A stretch of 64,000 nt of DNA from an uncultured Psychrobacter sp. (lineage in GTDB: Bacteria > Pseudomonadota > Gammaproteobacteria > Pseudomonadales > Moraxellaceae). Under the pieces are notes generated by a model, which saw only the letters and a program-made list of their open reading frames with translations, ran no database searches and had not been told where the DNA came from. The translations under genes were made by a program, and so were the position numbers. Positions 17,391-26,209 of the stretch are shown piece by piece (positions within the stretch are counted from its first letter, which is position 1; the number at the start of each line of letters is the position of its first letter). The DNA is taken from contig CANMUI010000010.1 of the NCBI GenBank assembly GCA_947501045.1, positions 47,028-111,027 on the forward strand, read 5' to 3'.

Positions 17391-19357
17391 AGTCTAGGCT
17401 CATATTTATAGTTATTGTTGATGGCTGCTGTCAGAACCTGTATTTGATTATTCCAGTGTTCGTTATACACACCCATTTCAATCTTTTCCTCTACTTTGTG
17501 AATAATTTCAACGGAGGTCTCACTTTTTTTACGTAAATAAGTTAATATTTCGTCGATCCTAAATATCGTAGGTTCAATAACAGCCTGATGATGTTCAGAA
17601 TCATTGCGAAGTGTTGAAGAGTGAAGTAGAGCTTCTTTAAGACTGCATAATTTATGTATGTCTTCAAAATCTATGTGGACTGTGAAAAATTCACAAAAAA
17701 GACAGCTCTCAAAAGTACCACAAGTAGGCTCAGGCGCTTCATTGTTAAAACCATACGCTCTCGTAGGGCTGCTACCCAATGAGTTAGCACAAGATCCAGC
17801 TGCAACTCTGTCTACTGTGTTATCAGTTGATAGCTTGACCGGAATAATTTCGCTTGTTGTTCGATTAAACTTTAAAATCTTATATCGCATTTCCTCGTGA
17901 TACTTGTTCATTTCGATAGCTTGTGAATCAACGTCAATTGAAGTGTAGGATTTTGCTGTTGTAGCTATTGAGTTGTTGAGTTTTTTAGCTACTAGGGATA
18001 CTTTCCCCTTTGATTTTCTAATAAAGAACTCACCAGATAACAGTCTTAGTTCTCGTGAGTTAGGTTTGATAATATCTTTGAATAAAATAGAATTATCAAT
18101 AATTGAATTTGCTTTGCTTCTATCAAGTCTTTTTAAGGTGCGTTTTTCACTAATGTTAATGAATAAAAAATTTCTTGTCTCTTCAGGAAGTCCAAGATTT
18201 TCAGCCCACTCTCTTAACTTAAGGTATTTAAGGAGCGCTCGTTTTAAATGATTTGAAGCGTTGAATTCAACTTTCCGACCAGCTCGATACTTATGTTTTT
18301 TAGCAAAGGATTGAGAGCCTATTTTAGTCAGATCTAAGTCAGTTATCTTAAGGTCAAGAGTGGGCTGTACATTTGCAGCAGTAAACGCAAGATAAATGTG
18401 GAAAAAACAAAACGTGCTTATATTATAAGCGTAAATTTTTTTTGAAGTTAGATATCCATTTATCCATTCGTTTCTATATTGGATCAGTGTTTTTTGATAA
18501 AATTGACTAGCAGAGTATTTATTAGTGAAATTTTTTTCAAGAGTCTCTTTGATTAAATTGAAAGGTAAAGGATTCCCACTTTTATCAAAACAATTTGGTA
18601 GGCTTTTTAGGGTAGTGCCACTAGGAGCATGCCAATACATATCTTTGAGAGGATGTTCGGAAGAGGTTATAGGTATTGGGTATCTATTTTCTAATATAGC
18701 GTCAGAAAATTGATTGAAGTATAAAATACAAGCCTGTAAGTAATTTTGGCTATCTTGAAGGCAGATAGTTCTAGTCTCTTTGGTAATGTTAGAGGTCTTA
18801 TAACGCGGTTTAGGGATAAGCTGTAGAAGCTCAGCGTTCGATAGACTAAAAGCTAATTGGATAAATCTTCTTGCAGTAGCCAGCCTCCCGTAAATAGATG
18901 TTTCACTTAACGAAGATTTACTACTGACACGTCCTCGTTGATAGAGTAGGGTTTGATAAGAGTTGTATTCAACTATCAAGCTTTCTAGTGTGTTTGGCTT
19001 TGAACCATCAAAGTCACAGTAGTTAAAGAAATATCGTAAGTAGTGCAGCTTTGCTCGTAATGTTTCATCCCGCCATAATCTGGAAAGAGAGTCAGACAAG
19101 AATTTTTGAAGCCATATAACTCTTTCTGAAGATAGAGATGCAGTATCCACAAGCCCAGTCACATAACGTTTAGACTTATGAAGCAAGTTTCCAGAGTCTT
19201 CCTCTCTAATTGTGTAGCATATTCTTCCGATATCGACCTTAAATGATGATCCATCAGCTTTTTCTCCTTTAATAACTACCGCCTGTGGAGCATATACGTC
19301 AGGTATGTTTTTAGTATCAATTTCAATAATTGTTCTGGTAGTTAGGGGTTTATTCAT
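17387..19357 (-). CDS. Tyrosine-recombinase-like protein, second of the trio (GinB-like), degenerate catalytic boxes
   Basis: 656 residues from the ATG at 19357, which has AAGGGTG in front and overlaps the stop of the first recombinase by 8 bases. An upstream start at 19405 is less likely. Alignment by eye to the recombinase boxes gives TAANVQPTLDLKITDLDL where TGxR should be, SGEFFIRK where HxxR should be, and NNSIATTAKSYTS with the final tyrosine. So the first arginine and both histidines seem lost while the tyrosine remains. The C-terminal part has cysteines (CGTFESCLFCEFF). It may be a structural partner of the other two recombinases. Confidence 0.82.
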   Translation of the reverse strand: MNKPLTTRTIIEIDTKNIPDVYAPQAVVIKGEKADGSSFKVDIGRICYTIREEDSGNLLHKSKRYVTGLVDTASLSSERVIWLQKFLSDSLSRLWRDETLRAKLHYLRYFFNYCDFDGSKPNTLESLIVEYNSYQTLLYQRGRVSSKSSLSETSIYGRLATARRFIQLAFSLSNAELLQLIPKPRYKTSNITKETRTICLQDSQNYLQACILYFNQFSDAILENRYPIPITSSEHPLKDMYWHAPSGTTLKSLPNCFDKSGNPLPFNLIKETLEKNFTNKYSASQFYQKTLIQYRNEWINGYLTSKKIYAYNISTFCFFHIYLAFTAANVQPTLDLKITDLDLTKIGSQSFAKKHKYRAGRKVEFNASNHLKRALLKYLKLREWAENLGLPEETRNFLFINISEKRTLKRLDRSKANSIIDNSILFKDIIKPNSRELRLLSGEFFIRKSKGKVSLVAKKLNNSIATTAKSYTSIDVDSQAIEMNKYHEEMRYKILKFNRTTSEIIPVKLSTDNTVDRVAAGSCANSLGSSPTRAYGFNNEAPEPTCGTFESCLFCEFFTVHIDFEDIHKLCSLKEALLHSSTLRNDSEHHQAVIEPTIFRIDEILTYLRKKSETSVEIIHKVEEKIEMGVYNEHWNNQIQVLTAAINNNYKYEPRL

Positions 19358-20810
19358 CGTTTTCACCCTTATAAAACATTGAACCAAATGCCTCTTGAAT
19401 ATCATTAAACTCTGCTAATTCAGAATCAAAGTTAAGATACATCTCTGTAGTTTTGATATCTTTATGGTTTAATCGTTGTCTAACATGGTCAAATATCTTT
19501 GAGTCTGGGTATGACTGTGCTCGCATTGACCGCACAATATTCATACCAGCAGTAGCTCTAAGATCATGAAAAGAAAAATCATGAAATGTAGGTGTATCGA
19601 TCTGAATTCTTGATATGAATCTTTTTAACTCATTTCTCAATGATTGACCGTTCTTTGGTATCATGACAGATACCTTGCTATTCCATTCATGTTTAGGGTT
19701 GCGGCGATCTATTATTTCCCTTTGCGCTGATAAATATGGATTTCCATCACGTGTTAGAAATAAGTAATTATCACTTGTATCACTATAAAAACTATTCTCT
19801 TTCTTTCTTCTTGTTTCTGCACGCTCGCAATTAATATAGTTATCTAAGTCATAGATTAGGTCACGACTGAACATCAACCTGTTTAATCGGCCTCCTTTTG
19901 AATCTGCTTTGAATCTTTGTCCAGCATTTATAGTGGTAACATTTAAGGAAAGGTCATTTTCTAATGTAAGACAAGCATCTTTTATACAAGAGATACTCAA
20001 TGTACAGACGCTTTGTTGTCTAGCCCCTGTCTCCAGTGCGATTCTTATCATTAGCTCAAGTTCTATCGAAGCATAGCTTTTTCCAAACGCATGAAAGATA
20101 ACTTCCTGCTCATCAAGAGTAAGTGGACGCAAACTTCCACCATCTCTAAGCTTACCTAACTCTGGAATGGGTCTTCTACTACTTTTGATTCTAAGATCAT
20201 TTGTAATGACATCAATACTTTTAGCTAAACCAACTTTATTGGTCGTCATTATTGTTTTTTGTATATGAGAAAAAGGTTTATTTTCAAGGCTTTCTTCTGT
20301 TACTAATGACTCATAAGAGATATTTGTATAAAAGTGAGCAACTGTTGATAGTATGTTGTTAATATACTCTGCGCTATAGTCCAGACTGTACAAGATATCT
20401 GTCATGAAAGCTTTGAATTTTTGAGGTGCTCTCTCATGGTATAACTTAGGCAGGTCTAGAAAATGCTGATCCGTATCTTCTAAATATTGAAGGTAGTACT
20501 TTAGATGGATAGCCCGTGATGAGAGGGTTTTCATGTTAGAGAGATTAGGCCTATCTAATTGCCCTAATAGATAAGCATTGCCAATATCCCATGGCAGACC
20601 ATTTGATTGAAGAATAACAGGCATTTTGGGAAAACAGTCGGCATCATGTGGATGAGAGAAACAAAACTTGTATTCCTCACTATTCTCGCCTTTGGTCCAC
20701 ACTAACTTACCTCTATAAAAGCTAGTTAAATATATGACTCTTGCTCTAGAGTTAAAAAGGTCATTAATAGTAGTTCTCAACTTTATGGTTTCCTTGTAGA
20801 AGTACATCAT
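19350..20810 (-). CDS. Tyrosine recombinase, first of the trio (GinA-like)
   Basis: 486 residues with all catalytic residues: R264 in LETGARQQS, H415-D-L-R418 in FSFHDLRATAG, H449 in LNHKDI and Y458 in TTEMYLNF. The N-terminal 200 residues should be the arm/core-binding domain. It is the first gene of the overlapping recombination operon, and its start is only about 45 bases from the right island junction. Its promoter must therefore lie in the island tip or in epmC. Together with the other recombinases it most likely carries out integration and excision. Confidence 0.88.
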   Translation of the reverse strand: MMYFYKETIKLRTTINDLFNSRARVIYLTSFYRGKLVWTKGENSEEYKFCFSHPHDADCFPKMPVILQSNGLPWDIGNAYLLGQLDRPNLSNMKTLSSRAIHLKYYLQYLEDTDQHFLDLPKLYHERAPQKFKAFMTDILYSLDYSAEYINNILSTVAHFYTNISYESLVTEESLENKPFSHIQKTIMTTNKVGLAKSIDVITNDLRIKSSRRPIPELGKLRDGGSLRPLTLDEQEVIFHAFGKSYASIELELMIRIALETGARQQSVCTLSISCIKDACLTLENDLSLNVTTINAGQRFKADSKGGRLNRLMFSRDLIYDLDNYINCERAETRRKKENSFYSDTSDNYLFLTRDGNPYLSAQREIIDRRNPKHEWNSKVSVMIPKNGQSLRNELKRFISRIQIDTPTFHDFSFHDLRATAGMNIVRSMRAQSYPDSKIFDHVRQRLNHKDIKTTEMYLNFDSELAEFNDIQEAFGSMFYKGENDE

Positions 20811-20825
20811 TAAAGTATGAGGTTC

Positions 20826-21224
20826 CTAGTATGTCAACCTATAAAGAGGTGTGTGTATCTCATGTAAAGCACTAGCAAAGAAGCCATGTGCAAATTCAAT
20901 ACGCGCAGGTTGATTAGGTTTAGCAGGAAAGTATTCAGGTTCGTTGTCACCATGTTGCAGTTGTACCTGCTGTTTGGCAAACAAGGTATTGAACAATATG
21001 ATCAGCTCAGTAGTCGCTTCGTCTTCGTTGTTTGTACGCTTTAAACAAAGAGAGTGATTATACAAATAGTCGTGGTCATAAAATTCTTCATTGGCGCCTA
21101 GTAGCTGATATTGTTGTTCAATGAGACTGCCAAGTTGAGACAATAATATTGATGCGTCGTCAAAGGCCAATAATGTAGTGAAACTAGGAGTGTTGACAAC
21201 ATGAGTGTTCATACTGAGGGTCAT
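20826..21224 (-). pseudogene. epmC: EF-P hydroxylase EpmC, N-terminal fragment cut off by island insertion
   Basis: Starts at an ATG at 21224 (ATGs at 21269 and 21212 are also in frame). The fragment has EPEYFPAKPNQPARIEFAHG and FFASALHEI, matching the first half of EpmC up to the HE of the HExxH motif. After codon HEI (near 20856) the frame runs into the island and reads about nine foreign residues to a TAG at 20826. The rest of the gene is at 1435-1767. The product would lack the second metal histidine and the whole C-terminal half, so it should be inactive. Confidence 0.9.
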
Positions 21225-21418
21225 AAAATAGATATTGTATTGACTATAGGTTAAGAAGGTTGAGAGCAACTAATAACTATGCTACCAATAACTATATAGG
21301 TAAGAACTAGCTGAGCGCGAAAAAGTAAAAATCGTAACATACTAGCGCTAGCGTAGTACAACGCTTTGCATTAGTATGACAGGCAATATTATACACTGTT
21401 TTGATCAAAGAGGCGCTT

Positions 21419-22012
21419 ATGTCAAACCCTAAATCTAATATCCAAGCCAATGATCGCAACGACGACAACCAAATAGCTCATTTAGCAACTATGCCTGAAA
21501 ATATTGTTTTAGATAAGTGGTCTGAGAGTGGTTTTGAGTGGTCAGGTGTAGTAGCTCCAACTTCTTTTGAGCGCCTATCTGCTCTGTTAACCGATGATCA
21601 CGAACAGAGTAATTTGCAGCTAAGTACGCGTCTGTATCGTCAGAGTAATGTCATACACCTAGCCACTCACCTAAAAGGTGAGGTGTGGTTGACTTGTCAG
21701 CGCTGTCTACAACCGGTAGCAGTCGATCTCACTGATGATTATGATATCGCTTTACTCGAAGATGATAGCCAAGTTGGTCTGATTGACGAAGAAACACAAG
21801 ACTACTTACTACTTGATGAAGTAATTAGCGAACAAACGCCTGAGCGTCTGTTACCTATCAAAAAAATGATCGAAGATGAGATTATACTTAAAACTCCTAT
21901 GGCCCCTAAACACGATGACTGTGAAATGGCAGCTTCACAAGTAGGAGACATACCAGAAGAAGAGACAGAAAACCCTTTTGCTGCTTTAGCAGCTCTAAAG
22001 GGCAAACTATAA
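21419..22012 (+). CDS. yceD: YceD (DUF177) large-subunit rRNA accumulation protein
   Basis: 197 residues from the ATG at 21419, which has AGAGGCG in front. A TTG at 21401 is less likely. The family hallmark is the CxxC pair in VWLTCQRCLQPV (near residue 96) followed by an acidic segment and the block DYLLLDE. YceD is linked to 23S rRNA processing and stability. It is found next to rpmF and the fatty-acid genes in most proteobacteria, as here. Downstream, an independent promoter precedes rpmF. Confidence 0.9.
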   Translation: MSNPKSNIQANDRNDDNQIAHLATMPENIVLDKWSESGFEWSGVVAPTSFERLSALLTDDHEQSNLQLSTRLYRQSNVIHLATHLKGEVWLTCQRCLQPVAVDLTDDYDIALLEDDSQVGLIDEETQDYLLLDEVISEQTPERLLPIKKMIEDEIILKTPMAPKHDDCEMAASQVGDIPEEETENPFAALAALKGKL

Positions 22013-22102
22013 ATCTGCTACTAATTTAGGTATAACCTAATTTTTCACAGGTTTTGTAGGTAGCAGTTAAACGCAGGGCTTTATTAATGACTCAAACATG
22101 CG

Positions 22103-22108
22103 TATAAT
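22103..22108 (+). promoter_or_regulatory. Candidate promoter in the yceD-rpmF spacer
   Basis: TATAAT followed by a GC-rich discriminator (GTCCGG), with only a weak -35 (TTTATT near 22080, 17 bases upstream). It lies 240 bases before rpmF, in a 336-base spacer holding nothing else clear. Confidence 0.4.
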
Positions 22109-22348
22109 GTCCGGTTTATTGCATTCTGGCAACAAGCCATGGAAAACTAAAAACTGACTGGGTAAATTATATAAAATTTAGCTTCAGTGAGTATTTTAAA
22201 AACATGGTCAATCATTTAGTGGTGCGTAAGACTTAGGTTGTTGCAATTATATAGCCTCTGTCAGTATCAATTAACACTAAGTCTTAAGTAAACCTAAGTC
22301 TTAATCTAGTAATTTTAAGCTTATCCCCTTTAGTATAGGAGCTATATC

Positions 22349-22531
22349 ATGGCCGTTCAAAAAAGTCGTAAAAGCCGTTCTCGTCGTGACATGCGCCGTT
22401 CACATCATCATATGAGTGTGGCTGAACTAAGCGTAGACGCTACTACTGGTGAAAAGCATCGTCGTCATCATATGACTAAAGATGGTTTTTACCGTGGTCG
22501 TCAGTTGTTTAAAGTTAGTCAAGAAGCTTAA
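22349..22531 (+). CDS. rpmF: Large ribosomal subunit protein bL32
   Basis: 60 residues starting MAVQKSRKSRSRRDMRRSHH, the standard start of L32, very basic throughout, with GEKHRRHH and YRGRQL in the second half. The zinc-binding cysteines of some L32 proteins are absent, as in many gammaproteobacteria. TAGGAGC precedes the ATG. It lies between yceD and the fab genes and is followed by its own terminator. Confidence 0.96.
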   Translation: MAVQKSRKSRSRRDMRRSHHHMSVAELSVDATTGEKHRRHHMTKDGFYRGRQLFKVSQEA

Positions 22532-22635
22532 ATTATTGTCTAGATAGCTATGAGAGTAAAAACAGTGAAATGTTAATAACTACTTGCTGTTACTGCTACC
22601 CAATCTTTTTAGACAATATATTTAATTAAGCTAAT

Positions 22636-22689
22636 AAAAGCCAAGTTATTTCGCTATCATATACAGTATAGCCGGATAACTTGGCTTTT
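22636..22689 (+). terminator. Terminator after rpmF
   Basis: A perfect 14-bp stem (22636-22649 and 22676-22689) ends in a T run. The 26-base loop contains a further short stem (GCTAT/ATAGC). It separates rpmF from fabD. The 250 bases after it, up to fabD, show nothing else that I can support. Confidence 0.85.
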
Positions 22690-22940
22690 TACTGTTCTAC
22701 TGTTTGTCTAAATTACTATCAGTGAGCTTAGTAGTTATTCATTATTGATGTTAATCGTAGCAACGAGCGCTTATTAATCACTGAATTTAATTGTTATTAG
22801 TATTCTACTAGCTATAATGATTGAACAAGACAGTATATAGCTAACTTACAATCAGCCGTGGTTACGGATTCAACAAACAATCTTCATAATAGCGTCCAGT
22901 AACTTTAAAGACGTCACTAAGTATTTAAGGACTATTGACT

Positions 22941-23909
22941 ATGGTATCTACACCCGATACAACACCAACACTACCACCTCGTATCGCCGTCATTTTTCCT
23001 GGACAAGGCTCACAAGTAGTAGGCATGACAGCCGAGCTTGCTGAGCTTTACCCAGAGATTCAGGATACTTTTGCTGAGGCAAGTGAGGCTTTAGGTGAGG
23101 ATTTATGGGCAATCTGTCAAAACGAAGAGAAGCTTAACCAAACCCAGTATACTCAGCCCGCGCTGTTGACCGCTAGTATTGCTATATGGCGTATCTTACA
23201 AGACAAATTAGATAAAGCTCCTCATTATTTAGCTGGCCATTCATTAGGTGAATATAGTGCCTTGTGTGCATCCGGAGTTATCTCTTTAAAAGACGCGGTA
23301 CAACTCGTCCATAAACGCGGACAGCTGATGCAAGAAGCTGTTGCTGATATCGATACGGCGATGGCTGCCGTACTAGGGCTTGAGGATCAGCGTGTTGAAA
23401 CGCTGTGTGAACAGGCTACAGAACATGTCGAAGGTGCAGTCGTGGGAGCGGCGAATTTTAATAGTCCGGGTCAAGTGGTGGTGTCTGGTAATGCAGTTGG
23501 GGTCAGCGCTGTTATTGACAAGGTGCAAAATACTGGCAAAAAAGCAATTCCTTTAAAGGTAAGTGTACCTTCGCATTGCGCGCTTATGCAGCCTGCCAGT
23601 AATGCTCTTGCAGAAGCACTTGCTGCTATCAAATTTGAGCAACCAACTATTCCGGTTATCCAAAACCGACATGCTCAAGTTGAAACCAATATTCAAGATA
23701 TAAAAAAAGCTTTAACAGAACAGCTTAGTGAGCCTGTACTTTGGTCCAAAACGATGCAAGAGCTGGCAGACAAACATATCAATATACTAATCGAATGTGG
23801 CAGTGGTAACGTACTGAGTAATTTGGCTAAACGTCAAGCGAATCCTATTGCTAGCTATCCAGTCGACAAGCCTGCCCGAATGGAAAAACTAATGGAGGTG
23901 TTATCATGA
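22941..23909 (+). CDS. fabD: Malonyl-CoA:ACP transacylase
   Basis: 322 residues. The nucleophile elbow GHSLGEY has its serine at residue 101, FPGQGSQ is near the start, and QNRHAQ near 238 belongs to the family. FabD moves malonyl units from CoA to acyl carrier protein to start type II fatty-acid elongation. ATG at 22941 is preferred over a TTG two codons earlier because AAGGA lies 9 bases before it. fabG starts 4 bases before its stop codon ends, so the two are coupled. Confidence 0.96.
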   Translation: MVSTPDTTPTLPPRIAVIFPGQGSQVVGMTAELAELYPEIQDTFAEASEALGEDLWAICQNEEKLNQTQYTQPALLTASIAIWRILQDKLDKAPHYLAGHSLGEYSALCASGVISLKDAVQLVHKRGQLMQEAVADIDTAMAAVLGLEDQRVETLCEQATEHVEGAVVGAANFNSPGQVVVSGNAVGVSAVIDKVQNTGKKAIPLKVSVPSHCALMQPASNALAEALAAIKFEQPTIPVIQNRHAQVETNIQDIKKALTEQLSEPVLWSKTMQELADKHINILIECGSGNVLSNLAKRQANPIASYPVDKPARMEKLMEVLS

Positions 23910-24634
23910 GCCGAACTATTGTGTTAGTAAGTGGCGCTAGTCGCGGAATCGGTAAGGCGGTCGCTAAACGTTTTGCAAAAGAAGGCCATTTTGTCATAGG
24001 AACGGCGACCACAGAGAAAGGTGCAGCGCTCGTTGATGATTATTTGCATGATAGTGGTGGTATCGGACGGGTATTGGACGTCCGTGATGGCGAGCAGATA
24101 GACAAACTGTTTGAAGAGATAGAAAGCGTATATGGTGTGGTACAAGTACTGATAAACAATGCTGGTATTACGCAAGATGGTTTGCTTATGCGCATGAAAG
24201 ATGAAGACTGGGAGAGCGTGGTAGATACCAATCTAACCTCAGTTTATCGTATGAGCAAACGCGCGATACGCGGTATGATGAAAGCGCGCCGTGGCCGCAT
24301 TATTAATATCAGCTCAGTAGTTGCAAAAATGGGTAACGCTGGACAGTCCAATTATGCGGCGACCAAAGCAGGCGTTGAAGGATTTAGTCGTACGCTAGCG
24401 CGCGAGATTGGATCACGTCAAGTAACGATAAACTGCGTGGCGCCCGGTCTTATAGAAACCGATATGACCGATGAGCTTGATGAGCGTCTGCTTAACTCTA
24501 TGCTCGACGCTGTCCCTATTGGCCGTCTAGGACAACCTGAAGATATCGCAGCGGCTGTATTATTTTTAGCCAGTGATGAGGCTAGTTATATTACCGGTGC
24601 GGTAATACCCGTTAATGGCGGCATGTATATGTAG
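23906..24634 (+). CDS. fabG: 3-oxoacyl-ACP reductase
   Basis: 242 residues. The NADPH motif GASRGIG is at 10-16, NNAG at 84-87, and the catalytic triad is S137, Y150, K154 in ISSVVAKMGNAGQSNYAATK. It reduces 3-ketoacyl-ACP in each elongation cycle. ATGA overlap with fabD. The following gene acpP is separated by 289 bases with its own promoter, so it is expressed separately, probably at a higher level. Confidence 0.96.
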   Translation: MSRTIVLVSGASRGIGKAVAKRFAKEGHFVIGTATTEKGAALVDDYLHDSGGIGRVLDVRDGEQIDKLFEEIESVYGVVQVLINNAGITQDGLLMRMKDEDWESVVDTNLTSVYRMSKRAIRGMMKARRGRIINISSVVAKMGNAGQSNYAATKAGVEGFSRTLAREIGSRQVTINCVAPGLIETDMTDELDERLLNSMLDAVPIGRLGQPEDIAAAVLFLASDEASYITGAVIPVNGGMYM

Positions 24635-24669
24635 CTCTATAATTTGCCAAAGATTATAATAAGAAACAC

Positions 24670-24710
24670 TTTACACTTGTATAATAAAAAAAATTGTGTA
24701 CGAGTGTAAA
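24670..24710. promoter_or_regulatory. Long inverted repeat in the fabG-acpP spacer
   Basis: TTTACACT (24670-24677) and AGTGTAAA (24703-24710) are exact inverse copies. The pairing can be extended inward to about 13 bp with wobble pairs. No T run follows on the plus strand. It lies 36 bases after fabG and just upstream of the acpP promoter, so an operator or an mRNA end hairpin are both possible. Confidence 0.45.
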
Positions 24711-24723
24711 CTGTAATTAATGG

Positions 24724-24732
24724 TGCTATAAT
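24724..24732 (+). promoter_or_regulatory. Extended -10 promoter upstream of acpP
   Basis: TGCTATAAT, a full extended -10 element, lies 191 bases before acpP. No good -35 at 17 bases is seen. A CAAGAC/GTCTTG hairpin (24751-24756/24772-24777) would lie in the resulting leader. Confidence 0.45.
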
Positions 24733-24923
24733 AACAAACACTTTTAGGCGCAAGACCTATAGTATGATAAAGTCTTGTGAGATATTGAATAAAAAGCAAC
24801 AGTCGTTATAGTGTGTTTAGTTTATAAAGCTGACATAATGTACCGTATTTTATATAATGTCATCGGTGCTAATACTGGCTAGGTGACGATTTTTACATCG
24901 ATAAATAGAAAGGAGTAATCTAT

Positions 24924-25160
24924 ATGAGTAATGATACTGAGCTAAGAGTAAAATCTGCAGTAGCAGAGCAGTTGGGCATGAATGTTGAAGACATTAGTAA
25001 TGACGCTTCTTTTATGGAAGATCTAGGCGCAGATTCACTAGATTTAGTTGAACTGGTTATGTCTTTTGAAAGTGACTTTGGTATTACTATTCCTGATGAA
25101 GATTCAGCTGAATTGACTACCGTACAAAAAGCTATTGATTACGTTCAAGCTCAACTGTAA
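24924..25160 (+). CDS. acpP: Acyl carrier protein
   Basis: 78 residues, acidic, with the phosphopantetheine site serine S38 in LGADSLDLVELVM. It carries growing acyl chains for all type II fatty-acid enzymes, including FabD and FabG encoded just upstream. AAAGGAG precedes the ATG. It has its own terminator, which makes it a single-gene unit. Confidence 0.97.
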   Translation: MSNDTELRVKSAVAEQLGMNVEDISNDASFMEDLGADSLDLVELVMSFESDFGITIPDEDSAELTTVQKAIDYVQAQL

Positions 25161-25266
25161 AAGCTATTGTTATGGAGTTCATTTATAGTAGATTTATCAC
25201 ATTTTAGAATTATTAATCGTATTCTAAAACTACTAGCAATACAAATAAACTCTATAAGGTTTTCTC

Positions 25267-25294
25267 AACCGCTTATCTTAGTTGATAAGTGGTT
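25267..25294 (+). terminator. Terminator after acpP
   Basis: An 11-bp stem (25267-25277 and 25284-25294, one G-T pair) followed by seven T. The 290 bases between it and the LysM gene have no feature that I can name. Confidence 0.8.
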
Positions 25295-25585
25295 TTTTTA
25301 CGTATAGTAGTCTAATATCCAATAATTTTGACAGTTATTAGCTATTCTATGTTTCTAGTAAGTCAAACTATCATTATAAATAGTGTTCCGCTTAACATAA
25401 GCAAAGTAAAATTAACATTACTCAACACTGTTTTACTATTTGCAACTATTTATTTATTTTCTTCTTGGCTATAGTGTTTGTAGAATAAGAAATTTCGTAG
25501 TTAGTAGTGATACTGGTATGATTGTTCTGCTAATGAATAAACAACAATGTAAACAATAGAAAATTAAACTTGAAGGAGTAACCAT

Positions 25586-26095
25586 ATGGGTATATTTAGT
25601 TTTGCAAAGGATATTGGCGATAAAATTTTTAATCGTGATGATGAGAAACATGATGCTAAAGTAGAGACTAAGGCAGACGCTAATACGCCAGTAAAAGACA
25701 ACGAGCCTTCTGCACAGTCTGTCGCAAATATTTTATTGCGTCGTATTCAGCAGCAAAATCTTAACATTAGTAATTTAAAAGTTAAATATAATGGCTCTAC
25801 AGATACCGCTGAAATCAGTGGTAACGCCAAAACCCAAGCTGATCGTGAAAAAGCAATTATTGCCATTGGTAATGTACAAAATGTGGCGAAAGTTATTGAT
25901 AATATCGATATTGAAGAAGATGCACCAGAATCAACTATGTATACCGTAAAATCTGGCGATAGTTTATCTAAGATTGCTCAAGAGGTATATGGATCATCTG
26001 GTGACTACATGCAAATATTTGAAGCCAATAAACCGATGTTATCAGATCCAAACAAAATATACCCAGGTCAAGTATTACGTATTCCTAAGCCCTAG
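25586..26095 (+). CDS. kbp: BON-LysM domain protein (Kbp/YgaU-like)
   Basis: 169 residues, no signal peptide. A BON-type domain covers about 45-110 (NISNLKVKYNGSTDTAEISG) and a LysM domain covers 118-168 (YTVKSGDSLSKIAQEVYG). This architecture is that of E. coli Kbp (YgaU), a cytoplasmic potassium-binding protein. The N-terminal GIFSFAKDIGDKIF also matches that family. GAAGGAG precedes the ATG. It is single, with a terminator after it. Confidence 0.85.
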   Translation: MGIFSFAKDIGDKIFNRDDEKHDAKVETKADANTPVKDNEPSAQSVANILLRRIQQQNLNISNLKVKYNGSTDTAEISGNAKTQADREKAIIAIGNVQNVAKVIDNIDIEEDAPESTMYTVKSGDSLSKIAQEVYGSSGDYMQIFEANKPMLSDPNKIYPGQVLRIPKP

Positions 26096-26136
26096 TTATT
26101 TATAATATATAAGTTAAGCTATTAGCTTTAGCTCAT

Positions 26137-26171
26137 AAAAAGTGCCTTTTTTAAAATAAGAGGCGCTTTTT
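26137..26171 (+). terminator. Terminator after the BON-LysM gene
   Basis: A 10-bp stem (26137-26146 with 26162-26171, one wobble) ending in T. It lies between convergent genes and may serve both. Confidence 0.7.
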
Positions 26172-26209
26172 TATTGTATTTTAGAAAGTGTCGTTCAACA
26201 GATTTGAGT

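Larger units (their letters stand above)
1768..20855. mobile_element. Defence-rich genomic island of the Tn554/GInt type inserted in epmC
   Basis: The boundaries are placed where the two epmC fragments lose their mutual reading frame: the left fragment resumes at the codon for the serine of HEISH near 1767, and the right fragment ends after the codons for HEI near 20856. The island has four recombination genes at its right end (14915-20810), its own epmC at 14328, and defence cargo from 2056 to about 14250. No long direct repeat marks the ends. At most a non-identical core of about 6 bases starting TA is seen (TAATTC left, TATCTC right), which would fit Tn554-like recombination. The family assignment rests on gene organisation and not on a database match. 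Confidence 0.85.

Noticed and set aside
1768..20855. Prophage
   Set aside because: No capsid, tail, terminase or lysis genes are present; the recombination core and defence cargo indicate a genomic island.
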